Shown here piece after piece: positions 1 through 6,534 of a stretch of 9,953 bases of DNA. The first letter of the stretch is position 1; every line of letters begins with the position of its first letter. Under the pieces are notes generated by a model. It made no database searches. It saw only the letters and a list, made by a program, of their open reading frames with translations, and was not told where the DNA came from. The DNA is taken from assembly GCA_015661795.1 (NCBI GenBank), contig DQVJ01000015.1:1-9953 (forward strand), in the 5' to 3' direction. Origin of the DNA: Sulfurovum sp. Its GTDB lineage: Bacteria > Campylobacterota > Campylobacteria > Campylobacterales > Sulfurovaceae. A program made the position numbers and the translations under genes.

Positions 1-246
1 AAAACTATCTGGAGGGAAAACAGTATCAATATGACCTAAAAGCAGTAGCTTTTTCCCTTCTTTCTTTGGAGATTTAAAATGTAAGTGATTACCTATATGC
101 TCTCTAGTGTGTTTTTCAAGTGTATAGTCAAGTGCTTGCATCCATGAAGCAAATAGTTCTCCAACCTTATCTACCCCTTGTTTATTTTTAGTCCAAGAAT
201 TGATTTCTATGATAGTTTTTAATTCATTTAAGTTTACATTAAGCAT
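1..246 (-). CDS. M20-family metallopeptidase (glutamate carboxypeptidase-like), N-terminal part only
   Basis: A reading frame runs from an ATG at 246 down to the window edge without a stop, giving 82 residues of a protein cut off by the window. GAGG lies five bases before the ATG. Near the end the fragment reads LLLLGHIDTVFP. The G-H-x-D-T motif (His72, Asp74) carries the first zinc ligand and the adjacent conserved Asp of M20 peptidases such as CPG2 carboxypeptidase and ArgE/DapE deacylases. The Val-Phe-Pro that follows is typical of the CPG2-like branch. M20 enzymes remove a C-terminal amino acid, often glutamate, or an acyl group from small substrates. There is no signal peptide, so it probably acts in the cytoplasm. 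It is divergent from an ATP-grasp ligase and may belong to the same peptide-metabolism locus. The catalytic Glu and remaining metal ligands lie outside the window, so the exact subfamily is open. Confidence 0.85.
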   Translation of the reverse strand, partial: MLNVNLNELKTIIEINSWTKNKQGVDKVGELFASWMQALDYTLEKHTREHIGNHLHFKSPKKEGKKLLLLGHIDTVFPPDSF

Positions 247-316
247 AATAACCTCGAAATGCCCAAATTAGGGGCTTATTTAGTATTTTCACTAAAGATA
301 TTTTAGTAAACAATAG

Positions 317-322
317 TATAAT
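317..322 (+). promoter_or_regulatory. Candidate -10 box for the ATP-grasp gene series
   Basis: A perfect TATAAT lies at 317-322 after an AT-rich stretch, as in Campylobacterota sigma-70 promoters, which often lack a clear -35. A start near 330 would leave a leader of about 44 bases, enough for the ribosome binding site AAGGAGAGG at 362-370. A second TATAAT at 353-358 is less likely, because transcription would then begin inside the ribosome binding site. ATTATA at 340-345 reads TATAAT on the minus strand and could serve the divergent M20 gene. Based on sequence match only. Confidence 0.35.
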
Positions 323-373
323 TTGACATTAAATAGTTGATTATAGATTGCTTATAATCCAAAGGAGAGGGAA

Positions 374-1270
374 ATGGGACGAAATATTGGGATGTGGCTC
401 TATAGTAATGGTGGGGGAGACAAAATTCAGAAAAAAATCGTTAAAAAATTACGTGAACGAGAGATAGAAACAATTACGGATATTAATTTACGTCATGCAG
501 TAGCTAAAAATAACCATATTGTACATAAGAAGACCAACCTTGAAGAACTGGATCTTTTCTTTTCATATAATGCTGGAGAACAGACACAATACCAAATGTT
601 TCTTTATCAAGCGCTCAATCGGGTGATTCCTATGATTAATTCTTATGATGCATTTTCTTTAACTGAAGATAAGTTCCAAACTTCCTTTTTACTTCAACAA
701 CATGGTATTGCCACACCTGAATTTCAACTTTGTCACAGAGATGACGGAAAACAACTTCAAAAGATTATGAATAAATGGTCAAAAATGGTGTATAAACCGA
801 CAGATGGCTGGGGTGGGGTGGGACTCACAAAAATAGAAAGTCAAACAACTCTAGATATGCTTATGCCATTTTTAAATCAGATGGATTTACGTTTTTTCTA
901 TGTAGAAAAATTTGTTGATTATGATAATACTGATTTTAGAGTTGATATTGTTGATGGTCAGTTTGTAGGATGTTATGGACGTAAAGCTTCACCTACAGAT
1001 TGGCGTACAAATATTACATCAGGGGGTTCAGTATTTATGCGTGAACCAGATGATGAAATAGTAGAAATAGCAAAAAAATCAGCCAAAGTCTGTGGTGTAG
1101 ATATTGCAGGAGTAGATATCATTTATGATTTGGAAACAGAAGAATATGTTGTGCTTGAAGTAAATGGTATACCTGCTTTTGCTACACCAGAACAAGAAGA
1201 GATGGGATTAGATTTTAACAAAAGGAAGATTGACTTGATTGTAGACTTGATAGACAGAAAAACACAGTAA
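374..1270 (+). CDS. RimK/LysX-type ATP-grasp carboxylate-amine ligase
   Basis: The 298-residue protein has ATP-grasp features from about residue 95 onward. A nucleotide-binding lysine and glycine-rich loop, KPTDGWGGVG, spans 141-150. Glu178 is a likely adenine-site residue. Asp187 and Arg189 match the D-x-R motif. W-R-T-N-x-x-x-G-G at 210-218 recalls the WITNTARGG stretch of LysX. GVD with Asp248 and E-V-N with Glu262 and Asn264 supply the expected Mg-ATP ligands. Enzymes of this family activate a carboxylate as an acyl phosphate and join it to an amine, as in glutamate addition (RimK), lysine biosynthesis (LysX) or cofactor tailing (MptN). After E-V-N it reads GIPAF instead of the SSPG common in RimK, so its substrate probably differs. 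The N-terminal 90 residues are the pre-ATP-grasp domain. The start has a strong AAGGAGAGG three bases upstream. No signal peptide or membrane segment is seen. The family is secure; the substrate is unknown. Confidence 0.88.
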   Translation: MGRNIGMWLYSNGGGDKIQKKIVKKLREREIETITDINLRHAVAKNNHIVHKKTNLEELDLFFSYNAGEQTQYQMFLYQALNRVIPMINSYDAFSLTEDKFQTSFLLQQHGIATPEFQLCHRDDGKQLQKIMNKWSKMVYKPTDGWGGVGLTKIESQTTLDMLMPFLNQMDLRFFYVEKFVDYDNTDFRVDIVDGQFVGCYGRKASPTDWRTNITSGGSVFMREPDDEIVEIAKKSAKVCGVDIAGVDIIYDLETEEYVVLEVNGIPAFATPEQEEMGLDFNKRKIDLIVDLIDRKTQ

Positions 1271-1306
1271 AAGCATCGAAAGAGGTTTTGGGTTAAATAA
1301 GAGGGA

Positions 1307-1332
1307 TTGAAGTATTGTTGGGAAAACTTCAA
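1307..1332. repeat. Inverted repeat between the two ATP-grasp genes
   Basis: TTGAAGT at 1307-1313 is matched perfectly by ACTTCAA at 1326-1332, giving a 7-bp stem with a 12-base loop. No T-run follows, so it is not a standard terminator. It could be an operator, a weak RNA hairpin or chance. The 98-bp gap that holds it has no other recognisable signal. Confidence 0.3.
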
Positions 1333-1368
1333 AGAATAATAGTAGCAAAGTAAATAAAAGAGATTAAC

Positions 1369-2790
1369 ATGGCAAAGAAAAAAAGTAACGAAGAACTACC
1401 AAAAATAGGATTACTCTATCTTGATTACGTATTAAGATTTTTCGACAAATCAAACTTCAGAGGGTGGCCAAATAAGATTGAAACTGTAACTTATCATTGG
1501 AAAAATGATAAAAACCGTTTTATCAAAGAAGTAAAACGTAAAAAGATTGATATATTGATAGGAAATATACCGGCAACAGCATATGAAACATTTAGAGAGA
1601 TTGCACGTGAACTGCCAAATGTACAGTTTATACCATCATTGGACACACAATTTTCAAATAAATCTAAAGAAAATGTAACGCGTTTTGCATGGAAATATGA
1701 GATACCTATCCCTAAAACATATATTTTTTATGATAAAAATAAAGCAGATAATTTTATAGGTAAAACAAAATTTCCTAAAATTGTTAAAAAATCATACGGT
1801 CCTTCTAATTATGGTGGTTATTTTGTACATAAAGTAGATTCTAAACAAGAAGCCAGAAATCTTTTAGCGCAGAAAAAATATCATCCTGCATATTTCCAAG
1901 ATTTTGTTCCTATGGAAGCAGATGTGCGTGTGATGCTTATAGGACATAAACCTGTTTGTGCTTTTTGGAGAAGAGCTCCTGAAGGTGAATGGTTAACCAA
2001 CACGTCTCAAGGTGGTGAGATGGACTATATGAATGTTCCTAAAGAGTTGCTTGATCTTGCTGTACAGGTATCTAAAGCGGCCAATGCAGAGTACTGGGCA
2101 TGTGATGTGGCAGTTGGGAAAGATGGGAAATACCGTATTTTAGAATGTGCTACTGCATTTGCAGCATTTCCATATATCCGAGACTGGATAGGTCAATACC
2201 TCATGTGGAAATTCTCAGATGGTAGATTCCCTAAACCGAATATCCCACTTTTCAACTGGGAAGAGCTTGGTAAAATGGATCCTTCTGTACTACGAACACT
2301 TCGTTATATTACATTTGGTAACTATACACCAAGTTATGATGGTGCATATTTCCTTGATAAAAAAGTTAAAGAAACAGAAGAAGGTGAGATGTATTTACAT
2401 GAAATGGATAGTCTGTACCCAATGCTTCTTACTGAAGATAGAAACTATGAAGAGTGGCCAAGTGAAAAATGGAATTTCCAAGATAACTATGGAAGAAGCA
2501 TAAGAAAAGTACATTCACAGAGTAATCCAAAAATATCAGCAGATGAGTCTGAAGAATCAGAAAAATCAGCCATCGTTTTAACTGAAAAGAAAATACAAAA
2601 GCTTTTAACATCAGTTGAAGGAATAGGAAAGAAAAAAGCTGAACATATCATGGACAAGTTTGATACTACAGAGTTAGTTCATGCATTAGAGACTGCACCT
2701 CATAAAATCATGGAAGAAATTTCATGGTTTAAGAAAAAGTTTCTTACAAAACTTATCAAAGAATGGGAAACATTTAAAAATAAACTGTAA
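1369..2790 (+). CDS. ATP-grasp protein with C-terminal helix-hairpin-helix
   Basis: The 473-residue protein is related to its upstream neighbour over the ATP-grasp core. Shared elements are the lysine and glycine-rich loop at about 137-151 (KIVKKSYGPSNYGGY), Asp185 and Arg187, W-L-T-N-x-x-x-G-G at 208-216, and Cys-Asp246-Val. The terminal motif is changed: LECATAF at 258-264 keeps Glu259, but the Asn expected two residues later is Ala261, so one predicted Mg ligand is missing. Residues 290-385 form an extension I do not recognise. An acidic linker (about 390-400) leads to residues 405-473, where VEGIGKKKAEHI (416-427) is a clear helix-hairpin-helix signature. Such folds usually bind DNA or act in protein assembly, and are unusual on a peptide ligase. 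The ATG has only a weak purine stretch (AAAAGAGA) upstream. It may be an active ligase with unusual metal binding or a non-catalytic partner of the first ATP-grasp protein. Substrate unknown. Confidence 0.85.
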   Translation: MAKKKSNEELPKIGLLYLDYVLRFFDKSNFRGWPNKIETVTYHWKNDKNRFIKEVKRKKIDILIGNIPATAYETFREIARELPNVQFIPSLDTQFSNKSKENVTRFAWKYEIPIPKTYIFYDKNKADNFIGKTKFPKIVKKSYGPSNYGGYFVHKVDSKQEARNLLAQKKYHPAYFQDFVPMEADVRVMLIGHKPVCAFWRRAPEGEWLTNTSQGGEMDYMNVPKELLDLAVQVSKAANAEYWACDVAVGKDGKYRILECATAFAAFPYIRDWIGQYLMWKFSDGRFPKPNIPLFNWEELGKMDPSVLRTLRYITFGNYTPSYDGAYFLDKKVKETEEGEMYLHEMDSLYPMLLTEDRNYEEWPSEKWNFQDNYGRSIRKVHSQSNPKISADESEESEKSAIVLTEKKIQKLLTSVEGIGKKKAEHIMDKFDTTELVHALETAPHKIMEEISWFKKKFLTKLIKEWETFKNKL

Positions 2791-2806
2791 AATTCTATGA
2801 TTTTTT

Positions 2807-2831
2807 GTTTCTACGCATATTGCGTGGAAAC
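2807..2831 (+). other. Strong hairpin upstream of the M14 peptidase gene
   Basis: GTTTCTACGC at 2807-2816 pairs with GCGTGGAAAC at 2822-2831. The stem has 10 base pairs, one of them a U-G wobble on the plus-strand RNA, closed by a five-base ATATT loop. It is the strongest intergenic stem found in the window. A six-base T-run lies before it (2801-2806), not after it, and on the minus strand the tract that follows is A-rich, so it fits a rho-independent terminator on neither strand. It may act as an mRNA processing or stability element, or an attenuator, between the ATP-grasp and M14 genes. Confidence 0.5.
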
Positions 2832-2846
2832 ATACATGAGTGTATA

Positions 2847-2852
2847 TATACT
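2847..2852 (+). promoter_or_regulatory. Candidate -10 box for the M14 peptidase gene
   Basis: TATACT at 2847-2852 lies within a TATATATA tract in the 124-bp gap, 62 bases before the preferred start codon at 2915. No good -35 is seen. If used, the M14 gene would have its own promoter in addition to readthrough. The AT-rich context makes chance matches likely. Confidence 0.22.
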
Positions 2853-2914
2853 ATTATGCTGATGTATGTACCTTATATCGGGACAAAAGAAATTATATAA
2901 AGAGAATACTACGA

Positions 2915-5491
2915 ATGAAAAAACAATATATGTCGTATAAAGAAAGTTTAGACTTTCTTTATACGATGGAAAAATCGCATCCAAATCTAATCAATATTAT
3001 TAAAATAGGTACAACCTACGAGGGCAGAGATATTGTGCTTGCCAAAATATCCAAAAACGTAGAACATGCCGATGAAAAACCAGCGATGCTTTTTACAGGT
3101 TCTGTACATGCACGTGAATGGATAGGCCATGAGTTGGCATTAAAATTCATTGAGTATATAGTTCAAAACCAAAGTATAGATCCTCAACTCGAAAAAAGTT
3201 TAGAAGAATCTACTATTTATATGGTACCTTGTTTAAATCCTGATGGATATGAGTACTCACGGAAACACTTTTCTTTTTGGCGTAAAAATAGGCGACCAAA
3301 CTATGATGGTACTATCGGTGTAGACCTTAACAGAAATTTCTCTATTGGTTTTGTAAAACAAAGTAGTACCTCTTCAAACGTGTATGGTGGGGAAGAACCT
3401 TTTTCTGAAGCAGAGAGCAGTGCAATCAAAGCTTTTGTAGATACCCATGATAACATCACTATAGCGTTGGATTATCATTCACAAGGTAATGTCTTTTTCC
3501 CTGCCCATAAATTTACACACGAGGCAGAAATAGACGGAACAGATATGAACGTTTTATGTGCAAATATGAATGATGAAATATCTAAAGTGACTGGTAGAAA
3601 GTATGGTATTCATAGAGGAAAGCCACCTGCACATTTGATATCTGGTTCTGGTAGAGAATATTATTACAGTAAAGGAATCATAGCGATTGTAGTAGAAGTA
3701 GGTACAAAAAATATACCTGATTATATGAAAAGTATGTCTGGGAGTATCAATGAAAATATACCAGCACTTAAACATGTTTTTTCAGAAGTAATTAATTATT
3801 CTGCAGCAGCCCCAAAAAGAGTAGATGCATTTACCATCGAAGACAGAGACGCATCTTCTGTGACTTTGAAGTGGAAATATGAAGTGCGTGATGATATATT
3901 TTTTGAGATATACAGAAGTACAAAAGATAAAGATGCATGTAACGCACGTACAAAAGTAGGGATAGTAGGTGGAACACGTTTTACAGATACTGATTTAAAC
4001 TCTTCTACAAACTACCATTACACTATACGTGCAGTGAATAAAAAAACAGGATATAAATCACCTTTTGCACCTGTGGTAGATGTACGTACTGGTCTTGAAA
4101 AGGATGAGTTTTTCAAGCTTATCTTTGCAAACAAATCTGGTACAGGTTATGTTGGGGAATTTATGCAAGAAGAGAATAGATCACATTTTGGTCAAAATTC
4201 ACTTTTTGTAGGTATCAATAAATCTAAAGGTATATGTAACTCTGTCATCAGTTTTGATTTGAGCAGTATTCCTGAAAATGCTACGATTAAATCAGCACGT
4301 TTTTATATCTATCCTATGAACCGTGTTGCGGCAAAAATAGAAAAATTTGGTGAATGGAATCTTTCCTTGCTTGAGCAAGACAGTTGTCCTGAAATAACAG
4401 ATTTTAATGATGTGGAAAATGCTACGGCACATGGGGTGATAGGTCGTGCAATCCAGTCTAGTAATTTAACGCAAGGTATTTGGAATCATTGGAGTTTTTC
4501 AAAACATGAGTGTGAACTGTTGCAAACTGAATTAGAAAAAAATAAAGCAGTTTTCAGAATGGATGGTCCAAAAAATCTGCCTAATGGTGAAGACTCCCAA
4601 ATGATGCAATTTGATATTGGTTATGGAAAATTTGGTGGAGGTATCCATCATAGACCTATTTTAGATATCAAATATACACTCGAAAATGAAAAGATACATC
4701 TTTCTCCTTCAACACTTTCTACTGTATGCAAGAATAACAAAATGGAAGAGGGTCTAAAGAGTGGGTTTGATGAAGATGCAGAACGTGTTTATGGATATAT
4801 GGAGTTTGATTTAAGTCAACTCCCTGACTCTGAAAATACGGTCATTACTGAATGTACACTTCAAATACGTAATACCAATACATTTAAAAATAAGTCAGAT
4901 GTACGCTATTATGTCGAACTTGTAGAGCTTGAAGAAGCCAATAGTTATGAAGACATTAAAGCACGCGAGAAAATTGAATACATTGGATATGAAGTAGCAG
5001 AATCAGCGTTGAATACTAAAGAACAACAGTATTTTAAATTTGATACATTTTCAAAAAATATTTTGGATGAAATTCACCAAAATGCTAAAAAACTTAAGTT
5101 GGTGATAAAGCCTACCAGTTCATTAGGAATTAAAAACCGTATTATAAAATGGGATGATGTCCAGCTTATTGTAAAATATATTGATAAAAGACGTAATGCA
5201 GTAAGCAAAGTTGAAAATCTAACAATTTCGAAAGAGAATCGTATGATAAAACTTATGTGGGATAAAGTAGAAGATGATGCTTTAAGAGGTTATTATGTTG
5301 TCCGTAATAGTTTTCATACGCCTAGGCATTTTATGGATGGTGTGAAAATATATGGGGGTAAGGATAGCTGGACATATGATAATTTTGCGTCATTTGATAA
5401 GGAAAAATATTATTCTGTATTTACTTATGATGATGTACCTAATTTCTCTGAACCTGTTACACTCAAGTATAATCCTCTGGAAAAGTATTAG
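2915..5491 (+). CDS. Multidomain M14 zinc carboxypeptidase with FN3 and DNRLRE-like domains
   Basis: I chose the ATG at 2915 (858 residues), which has AGAGA nine bases upstream. The frame also extends to a GTG at 2840, adding 25 residues with no conserved look. Residues 5-295 are an M14 carboxypeptidase with a complete active site: zinc ligands His65 and Glu68 (HAREW) and His188 (DYHSQGN), substrate residues in NPDGY, WRK and DLNRNF (Asn139, Arg140), and catalytic Glu261 (VEVGT). A fibronectin type III-like domain follows at about 302-393. Next come two long beta-rich regions, about 400-590 and 591-757, each with a segment like SFDLSSIP or EFDLSQLP, typical of DNRLRE/CBM96-like modules. A second FN3-like domain lies at about 762-851. 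Such modules usually belong to secreted enzymes, yet neither start gives a signal peptide. It should remove C-terminal residues from peptides. The FN3 and DNRLRE calls are less certain than M14. Confidence 0.87.
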   Translation: MKKQYMSYKESLDFLYTMEKSHPNLINIIKIGTTYEGRDIVLAKISKNVEHADEKPAMLFTGSVHAREWIGHELALKFIEYIVQNQSIDPQLEKSLEESTIYMVPCLNPDGYEYSRKHFSFWRKNRRPNYDGTIGVDLNRNFSIGFVKQSSTSSNVYGGEEPFSEAESSAIKAFVDTHDNITIALDYHSQGNVFFPAHKFTHEAEIDGTDMNVLCANMNDEISKVTGRKYGIHRGKPPAHLISGSGREYYYSKGIIAIVVEVGTKNIPDYMKSMSGSINENIPALKHVFSEVINYSAAAPKRVDAFTIEDRDASSVTLKWKYEVRDDIFFEIYRSTKDKDACNARTKVGIVGGTRFTDTDLNSSTNYHYTIRAVNKKTGYKSPFAPVVDVRTGLEKDEFFKLIFANKSGTGYVGEFMQEENRSHFGQNSLFVGINKSKGICNSVISFDLSSIPENATIKSARFYIYPMNRVAAKIEKFGEWNLSLLEQDSCPEITDFNDVENATAHGVIGRAIQSSNLTQGIWNHWSFSKHECELLQTELEKNKAVFRMDGPKNLPNGEDSQMMQFDIGYGKFGGGIHHRPILDIKYTLENEKIHLSPSTLSTVCKNNKMEEGLKSGFDEDAERVYGYMEFDLSQLPDSENTVITECTLQIRNTNTFKNKSDVRYYVELVELEEANSYEDIKAREKIEYIGYEVAESALNTKEQQYFKFDTFSKNILDEIHQNAKKLKLVIKPTSSLGIKNRIIKWDDVQLIVKYIDKRRNAVSKVENLTISKENRMIKLMWDKVEDDALRGYYVVRNSFHTPRHFMDGVKIYGGKDSWTYDNFASFDKEKYYSVFTYDDVPNFSEPVTLKYNPLEKY

Positions 5492-5495
5492 CTGT

Positions 5496-5511
5496 TACAT
5501 ACCTTTATGTA
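5496..5511. other. Small stem between convergent genes
   Basis: TACATA (5496-5501) and TATGTA (5506-5511) form a 6-bp stem with a four-base loop in the 23-bp gap between the convergent M14 and AstE/AspA genes. It is AT-rich and has no T-run on either side, so it is at best a weak bidirectional terminator. No better terminator is visible in the gap. Confidence 0.25.
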
Positions 5512-5514
5512 GAG

Positions 5515-6534
5515 CTAGTAGTCTTTGAGCAGATAGCACAAACAGTCTTGAAGCACTATTTTCTTATCCAGAGAAATCATGGCAGGTATAAGCGACTTTC
5601 TAAGTGATATGTTGCCATTATGATTTTGCAGGATTTCTTCTGTAATATCCTTACCTTCTTCTGAAATAACTACAAATGGTTTAGCAACTTTTGAATATGC
5701 AAAAATTTCATTTTTTTTCAACAATGTAAAATTATGTTGGTCAAAGTTGCCAACCATTGTTAAATCCACATGTGTCTTATTCTTCTCATCTTCAAAGCAA
5801 AATGTGACTCCTTTGTTTATTTTGATAGTGGCAAAAATTTTTACAAGTTGTAAGTCATGCTTAGCAACTTTGTTTGTAGGAAAATGATCCATGTGCATTA
5901 GGTCATCAATCAATTCAAATGCTTTTTCTTTTGCAGGTTTATTACCAGGGGTAGAACATTCCAGTGTAATGGCAGGACAAAGTGTATCAAATGCCATAGT
6001 AGACACACCTTTAGGTGTTTTAAATACTATTGCAATGTGGTTAAATAAAGAACAAAGGTGTTTATTTTTTTCGTTGACTGTTGAGATACATCCATAGTAA
6101 GGATTTTGTCCTGTATTATTGTGTATATCAATGGATGCAAAAAGAGCATCTTTACTGATGGTCGTCATAACTTCTTGCATGAGTTGTGCTGTTTTTGTCT
6201 CAGGATTTTTTGTACCTGGCCATGCACGATTAAAATCAACTTGATCCTCTAACTGTCTTAAGTCCAGTGCAGCAGCATCTACATTGCCAACAAAGAGCCA
6301 TAAATCTCTAGGTAAGTCATAGCCATTTTTACTTTTATATTTTTTCAGAATTTCTTGCATGATTTCTAAGCCACTAAATTCATTTCCATGGAGTAAGATT
6401 GATATAAAAAGGGCAGGATTTTTCTCTCCTTTAAGATGAATCAATGTTGGTTTGTTAAAAACGTTTTTTAACTCACGATGTGAAATGTTTAAAAATACTT
6501 CAGGTATTTTATATAGTATATTTAGATAATTCAT
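5515..6534 (-). CDS. AstE/AspA-type zinc hydrolase (succinylglutamate desuccinylase/aspartoacylase family)
   Basis: The 339-residue protein carries the metal site of the AstE/AspA branch of the M14 fold. HGNE at 49-52 supplies His49 and Glu52. DFNRAWPG (Asn102 and Arg103) matches the substrate-binding Asn-Arg pair. DIHNNTG (His138) gives the third zinc ligand. LECSTPG (Glu192) fits the catalytic glutamate. Known members hydrolyse the amide bond of N-acyl amino acids such as N-succinylglutamate or N-acetylaspartate. Residues from about 215 to the end form a C-terminal domain like that of the family. The other arginine succinyltransferase pathway genes are absent here, so arginine breakdown is not supported. 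Its ATG directly follows the TAG of the GCS2-like gene, with GGAG seven bases upstream inside that gene, so the two are probably translationally coupled. No signal peptide. It may trim or recycle an amide product of the neighbouring ligases. Confidence 0.85.
   Translation of the reverse strand: MNYLNILYKIPEVFLNISHRELKNVFNKPTLIHLKGEKNPALFISILLHGNEFSGLEIMQEILKKYKSKNGYDLPRDLWLFVGNVDAAALDLRQLEDQVDFNRAWPGTKNPETKTAQLMQEVMTTISKDALFASIDIHNNTGQNPYYGCISTVNEKNKHLCSLFNHIAIVFKTPKGVSTMAFDTLCPAITLECSTPGNKPAKEKAFELIDDLMHMDHFPTNKVAKHDLQLVKIFATIKINKGVTFCFEDEKNKTHVDLTMVGNFDQHNFTLLKKNEIFAYSKVAKPFVVISEEGKDITEEILQNHNGNISLRKSLIPAMISLDKKIVLQDCLCYLLKDY

Noticed and set aside
323..358. TTGACA (323-328) with TATAAT (353-358) as a sigma-70 promoter
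   Set aside because: The spacer is 24 bases, too long for a normal promoter, and the transcript would begin inside the ribosome binding site of the ATP-grasp gene.
2219..2503. 94-codon open frame in another frame of the second ATP-grasp gene
   Set aside because: The ATP-grasp frame is continuous with conserved motifs. The overlapping frame shows nothing recognisable.
2840..2914. GTG-initiated N-terminal extension of the M14 protein
   Set aside because: The 25 extra residues carry no signal peptide or conserved motif, and the ATG at 2915 has a better placed purine-rich ribosome binding site.
5515..6534. A true succinylglutamate desuccinylase (astE) of arginine catabolism
   Set aside because: The other ast genes are missing and the context is ligases and peptidases, so only the family name is supported.
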